Positions 8,200-17,113 of a stretch of 64,000 bases of DNA are shown here, in pieces. Location of the stretch: assembly GCA_964577935.1 (NCBI GenBank), contig CAZOAJ010000007.1, positions 57,896 to 121,895 of the forward strand, read 5' to 3'. Below the pieces are notes generated by a model. It did not search any database. It was not told the DNA's origin and saw nothing but the letters and a program-made list of their open reading frames with translations. The translations under genes and the position numbers were made by a program. This DNA comes from JABDGV01 sp964577935 (GTDB lineage: Bacteria > Chlamydiota > Chlamydiia > Chlamydiales > FEN-1388). The first letter of the stretch is position 1, and the number at the start of each line of letters is the position of its first letter.

Positions 8200-8829
8200 T
8201 TATTTTGTTTTAATCGGACATCCATACGGAATTGTTTCAGATGTATAGATATACTTACCCTTAAGAAGATTGTCGATGGCCTCTCGCACCAATTGTCTAT
8301 TGATCGGATTCACTACATCTTCTGGGTCGGTGCTTGGGATTGTATCTATAGCTCCTCTATAGGCAATCGTTCCATCTGGGCCAATAATTACAAATTCCGG
8401 GGTTTTGGTGACTCCATACATACGAGCTATAGAACCGCTGTCATCAATCAGCATGGCGGACGGTTTTGCATCCCACCTATGAAGAATTTCCTTCCATTCT
8501 TCAGGAGTTTTATGCCCCTCTTGTCCTGGGCCTTGAGAGCATATGAGAAACCAAACTACATTTGGATTTTTTGTAAATTCCGCCTGCATATTCGGAATAT
8601 TTTTTGAACCTAGGTAGTGTTTCCGAACGTAGGAACATTCTGGATTTGTCCATTCTAAAACGATGACTTTTCCTTCATTCTCGGAAATGGACTGAGGAAT
8701 GCTATTAATATCTGTCTTTGTAAACTTAGGGGCTTCACTTCCAGACGATGGATATGCAAAAAGAGCTACTGAACAGCATGTAATTACTGAAAATATTAGA
8801 TAGCGTGCATATAAAAGCAGGGTATTCAT
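8200..8829 (-). CDS. Exported thioredoxin-fold (AhpC/TSA-like) protein with a single active-site cysteine
   Basis: The 209-residue protein has an N-terminal signal (LIFSVITCCSVALFAYPSSG) and a thioredoxin/AhpC-TSA fold: VIVLEWTNPECSYVRKHYLGS, then MLIDDSGSIARMYGVTKTPEFVIIGPDGTIAYRGAID. The redox site is CSYV, so the second cysteine of a CxxC motif is missing, although another cysteine occurs in FLICSQG. That suggests a peroxidase-like or non-disulfide role. The cis-proline loop TKTPE is present. It is distantly similar to the protein at 51115-51702, which has HCPYV at the same place. Confidence 0.8.
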   Translation of the reverse strand: MNTLLLYARYLIFSVITCCSVALFAYPSSGSEAPKFTKTDINSIPQSISENEGKVIVLEWTNPECSYVRKHYLGSKNIPNMQAEFTKNPNVVWFLICSQGPGQEGHKTPEEWKEILHRWDAKPSAMLIDDSGSIARMYGVTKTPEFVIIGPDGTIAYRGAIDTIPSTDPEDVVNPINRQLVREAIDNLLKGKYIYTSETIPYGCPIKTK

Positions 8830-8997
8830 TCTATATACGTTCTCTTCTCTCTAATTCGTATAACAAAAAATTTATTTCTTGCCATATTCGTGCTTCATCT
8901 CTTCTCTTAACACATATCTTTTATTAATCAGAATCAAAATAGATTGGTGATCTTTTGCAAAAGATTGGATATAGGTTTATTCATACGGAGGTTTGAT

Positions 8998-9249
8998 ATG
9001 AGTGCAAAAAAAATCAATGTGATTATTTTAATTTTTCTTTGTAGCAGTTCTGTTTTGATGGCGATTACGCAAGACGAGATAATTCGTGAAGATCAGTTGC
9101 GTCAAGATCGTATTGCAAGTGAGCGTAATGAAGATATTCAACGTCAAGCTCGTTTAGACGAAGATCGGGCGCAGTATGACAGAAATCAAGCCATTCGTGA
9201 TCAAGAAGTTCGTGATCAACAGAGAAGAATGGAAGAGGCTCGACTATAG
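8998..9249 (+). CDS. Small exported, highly charged protein
   Basis: The 83-residue protein starts at 8998, with GGAGG seven bases upstream. It has a clean signal peptide (KKINVIILIFLCSSSVLMA) followed by a mature part made almost only of Asp, Glu, Arg and Gln: repeated RQDRI, ERNED, DEDRAQYDRN and RDQEVRDQQ segments. It should be one long charged helix in the periplasm or beyond. I recognise no family. It ends at a strong terminator shared with putA on the other strand. Confidence 0.7.
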   Translation: MSAKKINVIILIFLCSSSVLMAITQDEIIREDQLRQDRIASERNEDIQRQARLDEDRAQYDRNQAIRDQEVRDQQRRMEEARL

Positions 9250-9261
9250 GTGATTTCTTCT

Positions 9262-9287
9262 AAAAGCTATCAGAAATGATAGCTTTT
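9262..9287. terminator. Bidirectional intrinsic terminator
   Basis: AAAAGCTATC (9262-9271) and GATAGCTTTT (9278-9287) form a perfect 10-bp stem with a six-base loop. T-runs follow on both strands. It lies between the small exported protein gene and convergent putA and overlaps the last codons of putA. Confidence 0.85.
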
Positions 9288-12200
9288 ATTTCGACATTTG
9301 AGGGTCTTCTTCATGGCTTATTTCTCCTACAGCCTCCTCTCGTCCTTGCAAGTTGCCAAATCGATGATAGTCAAACGATATTGAAATCTCTTTAAGGAAG
9401 TGAATAAGCTCTACACGTCCATTATGAGATGGAGGAATAATTTCAATTGATTGGGCATATTGAGAGAGGCTTTTTATAAGTTCAGTAGGCCCTTTTCTAA
9501 AAGCTCTAAAACGAGGGAATGGGTGTTGCTTGAAAGCCTCTAAAAACTCTCCTTGGCTATCATACCAGTACCAGCTCTTATTCAAACAAAATGCTTTCAG
9601 GTCACGCATGCTACATGTTGATGAAATATCTAAATTTTCTCCTGTAATATGAAGAGTACACCCTAAGAGAGCTGCGATCGAGCAAATACACCAGATATCT
9701 TGAAACTGATCCAAAGGATCAATATGAATGAAAAAAGCATCATGGGGCTCGTAACGAATGAAATTCTCTTGTCCTAAGATATTCTGCATTTGCTTTGGCT
9801 TTGCAAAAAAATTCTCATATGCCGATGCATATTCACGGCTTATATCTACAAGTGTTTGATTGGACTCAATCGGAAGAAGTGAGCATGTTAAGTGGAGTTG
9901 TTGGTGGTTGCTGAGGCTTATCGCACGTTTTTCGGCTTCTCGTCCTGTTATCAGCTGAACAAGATATGATGGACCCCCAGCCTTCATTCCCGTTCCAAAT
10001 GAGCTTGCTTTTATTCCTCCAAATGGCTGTCTGCCTACTATAGCTCCTGTTATGCTTCTGTTGACATATCGGTTTCCTGATTGAATTTCTTGGAGAAAAT
10101 AGGCCTGTTCAGCCGGATCTAAAGACATAAGGCCTGCCGTTAATCCGTATTGAGTTTGATTTGCAAATTGAACAGCACAAGTAAAGGATTCGGCTTCAAT
10201 AACGCTTAAGATTGGCCCAAAGAGCTCTTTTTGGTGACTAAAAGAACCGCAGGTTACACCAATTTTTATGCCAGGTGAGAACAATTGAGGGTTAATCGGG
10301 TCCATAAACGGCTTTAAAAGCCATTTCTCATCGTTTTCAAGTGATGAAAATGCTTTCATAAAGTCATTTGAAGGGTCTTTTGCTAATGGGGTTACTTTCG
10401 ACCTTAAATCCCAAGCAGAGCCAACAGGCAAAGATGAAGCCGCATCTTTCAGTTTATCAAGAAAGTCTGAATTGTCCAGTAGGGCCTTTTCAACAATAAG
10501 CAGGCTGCAAGCGCTACACTTTTGACCAGAGTATCCAAAGCTCGACGCGATAATTTCCTTAACAGCAAGATCTAGATCAGCTGATTGAGTGACAATAATT
10601 GCATTTTTTCCGCCAGTTTCAGCAAAAAGTCGTCGCTGAGGACATTTTTTTAAAAAAAGCCTGCCGGTCTCAGTTGATCCTGTTAAAAAAAGAAACTGAA
10701 TTCTTGTATCTTGAAGCAGTATGTGCCCTTCTGGATCATCTCTTGTTGGGATAAATTGAAGATAGGTATGAGGAACTCCTGCCTCCCACAGGCAATTAAC
10801 GACTTCCCATCCAGTTCCAATAGCTTCTGGGGCTGGTTTAAAAAGTACAGCCTTATTTGTTGCAAGTGAAGCTATAATCCCATTTATGGGTATCGATACA
10901 GGAAAGTTCCAAGGGGAGCAGATAAGAGATACTGCATTGTGTTCACTTGACTCTGGGGTCGAGAACAGCATTTCATCTTGCGTAAGTTGGGATGCATAAT
11001 ATCTACAGAAATCAATAGCTTCTGACACTTCGCTATCTGCTTCCCATATCGGCTTTGCAACCTCTTGGATCATTGATCCAATAAGACGAGATCTATTTTC
11101 TTCAAGCTTTGCAGCAATCGATATAAGAAGATGGGCCTTTCCTGCTGCTGTGGATTGAGTTATTTCTTCGGCAGATCGTAATGCTGTTTGGATTGCTTTT
11201 TCAATATTGCTTGGACCTGCTAATTGATGCTCATGAATGATATATCCAGGTCTTGACGGATCTTGGCGTATTGCCGAGGTAATACCTGAACAAAAGTCCC
11301 CGCCAATTTGCAGAGGTATTCGTCTTGATGGTCTGCTCTGCCATTCTTTTATTATATTTTGAGCCCATTTTCTGTTTTGAGGAAGGCTCCAATCGGTATC
11401 AGGGCTGTTTGAAAATGTTTTTTTTGAAATTAATGGGGTCTCTTCTAATCTATTCTGTACTCGTCTGTTGCCTCTATGAATAGATGTTCTATTCAAAATA
11501 GCTTTTTCAAAGCTTTCTTGTTGTTTTTGCCATAATCGATCTTCCGGAAGAAGGGATTCAGATGCGCCTTTTCTTCGGGTTTTGTCTTTCTCCTCATCAT
11601 CGAGAGCGAGAAATGCAAGAAAATTTTCTCTGGAAGTATTTTCATCAAGGCGACGGGTTAGGTAGGCCAAGGCGGTGTGAAATTCATCATTTGCCACGAG
11701 AGGGCAATAAAGAACAGAGTGAGGAACAAGACGTGCAAGTGTTTGAGATATTGATGGAGCCATTCCTGAAAGCGTTTCAAGAGATATATTATTCAGAATA
11801 TTGTTAGATGCAGCGATCACTGCTGCATAGCAGAGATCAAAAACATTATGACTGCCGACCGCAATATGCAGAGCTTTTTGTGCATCTTTCTTAACAAGTC
11901 GATGAAGCATGTACATAAAATGGGCGTCAGTCTCCTCTTTTTTTGTATAAGGAGCCTGAGGCCATCCTTTAAGGCTTGCTTCAACTTTTTCCATAGGGAG
12001 ATTTGCCCCCTTTACCAGGCGAACTCGGACTTTTTCCTTCCCTTCTTCAACTCGAGAAAGAGACCATTGAATGAGATCTTCTAAGATGGTCGATGAGTAG
12101 GGGATATAGGCTTGAAGAGCGATTCCAATTTTGGCCCGGCTCATCTCTTGATCATTTAACGTTTCTTTGAGAAGAGCATAGGTTAAATCCAGATCCTTCC

Positions 12201-12924
12201 ATTCCTCCATGTCAAGCATAATCCAGCCATTGTTTTTTGATGCGGCAGAGGCTAAGGCTTTGAGCCTTTCCTTGAGCACTAATAGAGTATCATCAAAAGC
12301 AAGAAGATTAATTTGAGAAAAAATGCTCGAGATTTTCACAGAGACCATTGATACGCTTGGATGATCAAAGTCGAGGATATATTTTCTTAGTCTTTTGATA
12401 GCCTCTTCTTCACCAAGTATTGCTTCTCCCAAGTGATTTAGGTTTGCCTCTATATTTTCAAATTTTAAAGTGCGGATAAGTGATTCAATATGCGACGGCT
12501 TCTCGTTAGTTATGAGCTCATCAGTTTGACGTCGAATAATGAATGAAATGACTCCACGAATGAAATTAGGGATGATTTTTCCGAAGTAACAAGCGATTTT
12601 AAAAAAAGTGAATTCTCCCTTCGATAGATAAGATGGTTTATTTTGATTTGCCATTTCATCAAGAAGCTTGATTGAACGCCTAGGGTCTGAGGGGCGAAAG
12701 AATCGATCAGTGAAATTGAGAATAAACAGTTTATCCTGGGGATGGCGAATTAAATTTGCAATTCGCGCCATTCTTCTATGCTGTGAAGAAGTTTCTAGGG
12801 AATGTGATATTTGGAGAATTTCTTCAGCTAATTCGGTTGCCGTTCGAATTGCTTTTTCATCCGTAAGATCTTCATTGATGATGTTTTCAAGAAGAGCTTT
12901 TGCTTGCTGTAATAAACGATGCAT
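9286..12924 (-). CDS. putA: Bifunctional proline dehydrogenase/P5C dehydrogenase (PutA)
   Basis: The 1212-residue enzyme oxidises proline to glutamate in two steps, passing electrons to the quinone pool and NAD+. The N-terminal half is a PRODH barrel (VSVKISSIFSQI, then RVRLVKGANLPMEK, then VGSHNVFDL and TARLVPHSVLYCPLVAN-like sequence). The C-terminal half is an aldehyde dehydrogenase: CSPWNFPVSIP, FLTGSTETGR, FAETGGKNAIIV and the catalytic cysteine in GYSGQKCSACS, with a late GRQPFGGIKASS. Roughly 200 further residues after the ALDH core match the C-terminal domain of longer PutAs. No N-terminal ribbon-helix-helix DNA-binding domain is seen, so it is not a trifunctional regulator. The upstream region at 12925-13025 holds no clear Shine-Dalgarno. 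Confidence 0.95.
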   Translation of the reverse strand: MHRLLQQAKALLENIINEDLTDEKAIRTATELAEEILQISHSLETSSQHRRMARIANLIRHPQDKLFILNFTDRFFRPSDPRRSIKLLDEMANQNKPSYLSKGEFTFFKIACYFGKIIPNFIRGVISFIIRRQTDELITNEKPSHIESLIRTLKFENIEANLNHLGEAILGEEEAIKRLRKYILDFDHPSVSMVSVKISSIFSQINLLAFDDTLLVLKERLKALASAASKNNGWIMLDMEEWKDLDLTYALLKETLNDQEMSRAKIGIALQAYIPYSSTILEDLIQWSLSRVEEGKEKVRVRLVKGANLPMEKVEASLKGWPQAPYTKKEETDAHFMYMLHRLVKKDAQKALHIAVGSHNVFDLCYAAVIAASNNILNNISLETLSGMAPSISQTLARLVPHSVLYCPLVANDEFHTALAYLTRRLDENTSRENFLAFLALDDEEKDKTRRKGASESLLPEDRLWQKQQESFEKAILNRTSIHRGNRRVQNRLEETPLISKKTFSNSPDTDWSLPQNRKWAQNIIKEWQSRPSRRIPLQIGGDFCSGITSAIRQDPSRPGYIIHEHQLAGPSNIEKAIQTALRSAEEITQSTAAGKAHLLISIAAKLEENRSRLIGSMIQEVAKPIWEADSEVSEAIDFCRYYASQLTQDEMLFSTPESSEHNAVSLICSPWNFPVSIPINGIIASLATNKAVLFKPAPEAIGTGWEVVNCLWEAGVPHTYLQFIPTRDDPEGHILLQDTRIQFLFLTGSTETGRLFLKKCPQRRLFAETGGKNAIIVTQSADLDLAVKEIIASSFGYSGQKCSACSLLIVEKALLDNSDFLDKLKDAASSLPVGSAWDLRSKVTPLAKDPSNDFMKAFSSLENDEKWLLKPFMDPINPQLFSPGIKIGVTCGSFSHQKELFGPILSVIEAESFTCAVQFANQTQYGLTAGLMSLDPAEQAYFLQEIQSGNRYVNRSITGAIVGRQPFGGIKASSFGTGMKAGGPSYLVQLITGREAEKRAISLSNHQQLHLTCSLLPIESNQTLVDISREYASAYENFFAKPKQMQNILGQENFIRYEPHDAFFIHIDPLDQFQDIWCICSIAALLGCTLHITGENLDISSTCSMRDLKAFCLNKSWYWYDSQGEFLEAFKQHPFPRFRAFRKGPTELIKSLSQYAQSIEIIPPSHNGRVELIHFLKEISISFDYHRFGNLQGREEAVGEISHEEDPQMSK

Positions 12925-13025
12925 ATTCCATGAATTTTTTCACATCTTTCAGCAATACTCTGTTTTCTCTTTTCTCTGAAGTATTCTATTTTTTTTCTCT
13001 TTTTCAAGTCGAAATAAACGAGGAG

Positions 13026-13226
13026 TATATAAGTGGGGGCTGTCGGACTTTCAAAGAGAAAGAGCAGTTGTGAATGCAGCCGTGTTCGATTCAAGAGCTG
13101 CGACTATTCAAGAAGTTGTACTTTTCCAAAAATCGCAGACAAACCAAACATTTATCGCTTTTCCATACGTCAAAAAAATCACAGGTTCTTGAAGCCTTTA
13201 AGCATCAAAAACTGGATGGGCTTTAA
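13026..13226 (+). pseudogene. Possible decayed coding fragment with a frameshift in a poly-A run
   Basis: The 472-bp space between putA and the next gene holds protein-like sequence without a start codon. From 13043 one frame reads SDFQRERAVVNAAVFDSR, continuing to FIAFPYVKK. A run of seven A then shifts the frame; reading six A restores SQVLEAFKHQKLDGL and a stop at 13224-13226. The composition looks like the C-terminal end of a lost gene. I do not recognise the family. A further 21-codon frame from an ATG at 13278 may belong to the same decay. Nothing else is seen in this stretch. Confidence 0.35.
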
Positions 13227-13396
13227 TTGGATTGTGTTTCACAAGAAAGCATATTTCCCTCATTAGAGGCTCTTATTATGCGCCAAGTGATTGACGAATT
13301 TATCGAGGGCAACGCCTCTCTTTTGTTCGATTTCTTTTTCTAAGGTAGCTCTTTTTATAATTTACAAGATGCTTTTCCGAAATAAACATAATGGGC

Positions 13397-14290
13397 TTAC
13401 TGTTTTTTCATTTCTTCTGAAACAGTCTCTCGAAAAGACTTATCTAGGAACAGCTCAGCTAATACAATTTGAGCGCGTTTGTATTTTTCTCTGATCATTT
13501 CGGAGTCTCCGCCGTGACGACATACATAAAATGGCAGCGATATGAGGTAGGGAGGTTTTGCTTGCCTTTCTTGATGTAGGTCCCACTCAACTTGTCGTAT
13601 CCAGTCCCACTCCGCTTCTAGTGAGTTAAATCCGGGGCCTGGTTCAATCTCCTTTTTTACCGCTGGAATTATAATTTTCTTAGATTCATTATGCCAATGC
13701 CAACCTATAAAGCTCCCTCTAAAAAAAGGAAGCGGCGCTTCAAAGGGGATCCTTCTCAAATGTATCCCAACTTGCGCTCGTCGGCAGAAATACTCTGAAT
13801 TGGCATCTCCATACCCAAGAACCAATCCTATGTAATAAGGGTCGTATAGAAAAAGTTGAAAAAGAGTGATTTTTGGATCTTCTAATCGCTTAAAAAACTC
13901 AGCCCGATTCGTATATTTTGTTTCTATGAAGTGCTGAAGAGCATGATTTTCAGAGATAAGATTTTCTATGGATTTCTTATTGATCAGTTCAACTCTGTAA
14001 AAACAGTTACTTTCACAAAATATTTTCAGAACAAAATTCTTTGAACCGTTACCTGCTTTTTCAAGTGAATTCAGAAATGTGCGTAGACCTTCTTGATCGG
14101 TAAAAAGGTACTCATAATCGAGTTCATCTATCGAAGCAGATTTTGCTCCTATAAGAGTATACCCAAATTCTTTGGAAAAGAGGCTGATATAGGCACTTTC
14201 AATTTCCCGATCAACCGAATAACTAAGAAGCGGTGAAATCAAGGAAATCAAAAGCGCTAAAGAACTACTTATTTTGTTCTTTGTGATCAT
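13397..14290 (-). CDS. Exported protein of unknown function
   Basis: The 297-residue protein has a signal peptide (ISSSLALLISLISPLLSYS) and no membrane segment after it. It contains paired cysteines (IFCESNCFYRVE; later single cysteines in EYFCRRAQ and FYVCRHGG) that could form disulfides in the periplasm. Recognisable stretches such as GYTLIGAKSAS and FLYDPYYIGLVLGYGDANS suggest a conserved family of environmental Chlamydiae or Legionella type, but I cannot name it. It follows the zinc-finger protein gene by nine bases, so the two form an operon. Confidence 0.65.
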   Translation of the reverse strand: MITKNKISSSLALLISLISPLLSYSVDREIESAYISLFSKEFGYTLIGAKSASIDELDYEYLFTDQEGLRTFLNSLEKAGNGSKNFVLKIFCESNCFYRVELINKKSIENLISENHALQHFIETKYTNRAEFFKRLEDPKITLFQLFLYDPYYIGLVLGYGDANSEYFCRRAQVGIHLRRIPFEAPLPFFRGSFIGWHWHNESKKIIIPAVKKEIEPGPGFNSLEAEWDWIRQVEWDLHQERQAKPPYLISLPFYVCRHGGDSEMIREKYKRAQIVLAELFLDKSFRETVSEEMKKQ

Positions 14291-14299
14291 CGTTAATCT

Positions 14300-14653
14300 T
14301 TAATCCCTCAAAGGACATGTATTATATTTATGATAATTACGGGCGGATTCAGACTTAAACATTTTATAGCATCTGTCACAAGTATAAAAAACTTTTGCAA
14401 CAACTTTACCATTCAACCTTAATGGCAATTCTCGTTCAAATACAAAAATTCCCTTTTCATCAGACCTTAACAACTTGAGGTTAACAGGACCTTTCTCGGT
14501 ATTGAGTGTAATAGATTTTTTATTCAATGTTATAGCTTGCTCATTCAAATAGATCTTTTTTTGAGAAGGCTTTTTGTCTTCTGCTCGAACGCTGGAACAG
14601 ACTATTGAACCAATAAGCAATGACACTATACTAAGATAACTTCGTATTTTCAT
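14300..14653 (-). CDS. Small exported protein with a C2HC-type zinc finger
   Basis: The 117-residue protein begins with a signal peptide (YLSIVSLLIGSIVCSSVRA, cleavage near residue 24). The C-terminus carries YTCDRCYKMFKSESARNYHK and ends YNTCPLRD. The spacing is Cys92-x2-Cys95-x12-His108-x4-Cys113, with Phe at the canonical core position, which is the eukaryotic classical zinc-finger pattern with Cys as last ligand. The middle has short alternating segments (ITLNKKSITLNTEKGPVNLKLL) likely to be beta strands. It is the first gene of a pair with the exported protein downstream. A metal-binding role is likely; the partner is unknown. Confidence 0.7.
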   Translation of the reverse strand: MKIRSYLSIVSLLIGSIVCSSVRAEDKKPSQKKIYLNEQAITLNKKSITLNTEKGPVNLKLLRSDEKGIFVFERELPLRLNGKVVAKVFYTCDRCYKMFKSESARNYHKYNTCPLRD

Positions 14654-14722
14654 GACTGATGCCCTCGAATTTGCTCTTTTAACAAAAATTCCAGGAGTAA
14701 TACATCTTTTGAAGGCATTATC

Positions 14723-15040
14723 TCAATTATTTTTACTGATAACCGAAAATTGGACAGCATAGAGCTCTTCAAGCCTCTTAACGGCATGTTTGAATGAGAT
14801 CGTCGATCCAAAGTCCTCAACGATTCGAAAAAGTAGTCTAGAAAATCTTCAACTGTATATCAATATTTTTGAATGAAAGACGAATTCATCCTTTAACTTA
14901 GCCTTGTTAAACATCTCTTGCAGACAGCGTGGAATATTTGGCGTGGATATTTGGATAGTGTTGTAGTTTTTGTGCAAATTCTAGACCTTTACCATTCAAT
15001 GCAGCTATAAGCAGTACTCTTCAACGGGTGGTACATATGT
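14723..15040 (-). pseudogene. Decayed coding remnant on the minus strand
   Basis: The 439-bp space between two genes contains protein-like reading on the minus strand broken by stops and frameshifts. From the upstream end, VLLIAALNGKGLEFAQKL leads to a stop at 14907-14909. A shifted frame gives LQEMFNKAKLKDEF. A third gives RIVEDFGSTISFKHAVKRLE, continuing ELYAVQFS to a stop at 14723-14725. The last piece reminds me of helical segments in transposases, but I cannot prove it. No intact gene or RNA is seen here. Confidence 0.4.
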
Positions 15041-15092
15041 GGATCAATCATTTGCTCCATAGATTCTCAGAGATTCCAACTTTTAGTCCCAA

Positions 15093-15626
15093 CTAACCGG
15101 GGAAAAGTAGTCTGCCTAGACGTACTGTCGATTCGACAAGAAGATGAATTCTGTTGATGACATCTTGATTTGAAACAGCGCCATTTTCTGAAAAATCATT
15201 CTTATCGGCCATGACAATCTTTGGAACTATATGACAACGGAAATCATAAATAAGGCTTGTCATAAAGCTTGAAAGAGAGAGGTAGCTAACGGGGCTTCCA
15301 GCTGTGCAGATAAATCCAATTACTTTGTCAAAAAGTGATTGGTATACAAGCTCTATTACATTTTTAGCAGAAGCGCTCACCGAGTAGTTATAGATGGGAA
15401 CGATAAATAATATCGCCTTAGCTTGATCCATTTTTTCCTTGATGAGAGCGACAGAACGATGATTGAAGCTTTCAGTTCCATCGCACAAAGGAAGTTCGAA
15501 ATTTTGTAGGTCGATCAAGTCACAGGTAAAGCCGTTCTCTTGAGCTATTGAGTGTGTATGCTCAGCTAAGACCTTTCCTTTTGAAGAGGGGTTTAAGCTG
15601 CAGCTGATAATCAAAAGATCAGTCAT
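15093..15626 (-). CDS. NADPH-dependent FMN reductase family flavoprotein
   Basis: The 177-residue flavodoxin-like protein opens with LLIISCSLNPSSKGKVLAEH, the FMN phosphate-binding loop. It has the second flavin loop VPIYNYSVSASAKNVIELV and GFICTAGSPVSYLSLSSFMTSLIYDF, matching the NADPH-dependent FMN reductase/azoreductase-like family. It probably transfers electrons from NAD(P)H to a quinone or flavin. It is the second gene of a pair with NDH-2, 14 bases downstream, which fits a role in redox balance or quinone handling. Confidence 0.87.
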   Translation of the reverse strand: MTDLLIISCSLNPSSKGKVLAEHTHSIAQENGFTCDLIDLQNFELPLCDGTESFNHRSVALIKEKMDQAKAILFIVPIYNYSVSASAKNVIELVYQSLFDKVIGFICTAGSPVSYLSLSSFMTSLIYDFRCHIVPKIVMADKNDFSENGAVSNQDVINRIHLLVESTVRLGRLLFPG

Positions 15627-15640
15627 AGGTAAAATATTTT

Positions 15641-16945
15641 TTATCTTGATATGTCCTGTATTCGGTCTGAAATTCCCTTGGATTGAGACTCAAGAGGTCT
15701 TGAAATGATTTGGACATTTCTTCTTCCTGTGAAGAAGAGGAAAATCCATTTGGTGATTACAATGAGTCTGTTTTCAAATCCGATCAGATAGAATATATGT
15801 ATAAGTGACCATATAAGCCAAGCGATAAGCCCTGAAAGTGATCTTCCTCCTACAATGCCTACGGCCTTTCCGCGTCCGATTGTAGCTATCGACCCTTTGT
15901 CGCAATAGGTGAATACAGGACGGGTACTTTGAGTTGAACGAGCGTTTTTTGCAAGTTCCTCTTTAATCAGTTTTGCAATAAACGCTCCCTGCTGTTTTGC
16001 AACAGGAGCAAGGCCTGGCAGCGCTTTTCCATTTCCGTTAATGAAACAAGCTGCGTCACCAAGAACAAAAATATTGGAATGATCAGGAATAGAGAGATCT
16101 TTTTCGACAATAACTCTTCCGTTTTTATCAAGAGGTACTCCGAGAGTTTTAAGAAGAGGTGATGCTTGGTTTCCTGCTGCCCAAATTACACAATGAGATG
16201 GAATGAAGAGAGGGCCTGCAAGGACTCCTTCTCCATCTATCTTGGTGACGATGGTGCTTTTTAAGACTTCAACTCCTAATTTTTTGAGAGCGGTTTCTGC
16301 TTTAAGAGCTAATGATTCGGGAAATCCAGGAAGAATTTGACTCGCTCCTTCAATTAAATAAACCTTTGCTTCAGAGGTGTTTATCTTTCTAAAGTCGTGG
16401 ATAAGAGTTTTAAAGGCGATTTCCGCTATCGCTCCTGCCATTTCGACACCGGTTGGTCCTCCTCCCACAATCACAAAATTTAAATAGGATTGTATTGATT
16501 TCGGGCTTTCAGCTCGTTCTGCTCTTTCAAAAGAGGAGAGGATAGTTTCCCGGATGTTAATAGCGTCTTGGATCGTTTTTAATCCTGGAGCGAGTGGTTC
16601 CCACTCATCCTTCCCCCAGTATGAATGACGACTTCCTGGAGCTAAAATAAGATAATCAAAGGCGTGTTCCGTCCCATCATTGAGAATAATGACATTTCGT
16701 TCCGTGTCTACTTTATCAACGGTGGCCATCAAGACTCTGCAATTTTTTTGCTCATGGAGGATCTCTCTTATGGGTTCGGCGATATCCCCTGGGGAAAGAG
16801 CTGCTGTTGCCACCTGATAGAGAAGAGGTTGGAAAAGGTGGTGGTTGACTCTATCAATAATAAGTAGGTCGCAGTCAACTCCTTTGAGTTGTTTTGCAGC
16901 TTCGAGTCCTGCAAATCCTGCACCAACAATAATAATCCGGGTCAT
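15641..16945 (-). CDS. ndh: Type II NADH dehydrogenase (NDH-2)
   Basis: This single-subunit enzyme of about 434 residues transfers electrons from NADH to membrane quinone without proton pumping. It has the FAD dinucleotide fold IIIVGAGFAGLEAAKQL, then LFQPLLYQVATAALSPGDIA, which is typical of NDH-2, the NADH fold FVIVGGGPTGVEMAGAIAE and a second FAD contact IFVLGDAACF. The C-terminal hydrophobic segment SGLIAWLIWSLIHIFYLIGF likely anchors it to the inner membrane. The start at 16945 follows AAAGGA; an in-frame extension of ten codons lacks that signal. It is followed closely by the FMN reductase. Confidence 0.94.
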   Translation of the reverse strand: MTRIIIVGAGFAGLEAAKQLKGVDCDLLIIDRVNHHLFQPLLYQVATAALSPGDIAEPIREILHEQKNCRVLMATVDKVDTERNVIILNDGTEHAFDYLILAPGSRHSYWGKDEWEPLAPGLKTIQDAINIRETILSSFERAERAESPKSIQSYLNFVIVGGGPTGVEMAGAIAEIAFKTLIHDFRKINTSEAKVYLIEGASQILPGFPESLALKAETALKKLGVEVLKSTIVTKIDGEGVLAGPLFIPSHCVIWAAGNQASPLLKTLGVPLDKNGRVIVEKDLSIPDHSNIFVLGDAACFINGNGKALPGLAPVAKQQGAFIAKLIKEELAKNARSTQSTRPVFTYCDKGSIATIGRGKAVGIVGGRSLSGLIAWLIWSLIHIFYLIGFENRLIVITKWIFLFFTGRRNVQIISRPLESQSKGISDRIQDISR

Positions 16946-17113
16946 AGAAGTCCTTTTATCCAAGCTTTTCATCATCTTAGATTCAATTAATGCATAGATT
17001 TAGTCAAACCAACACTAAGACAACACCGTTGCCTGTTGTATACATCGAATCGTGATCCCTTTCGTTATTTTAAAAAAAATATTAGAATTCAAGAAGACAC
17101 ATAGGGTAGGAAA

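Noticed and set aside
13033..13494. Two plus-strand frames after putA
   Set aside because: Composition is not protein-like and they overlap the real secreted-protein gene; a different frame with a shift fits better.
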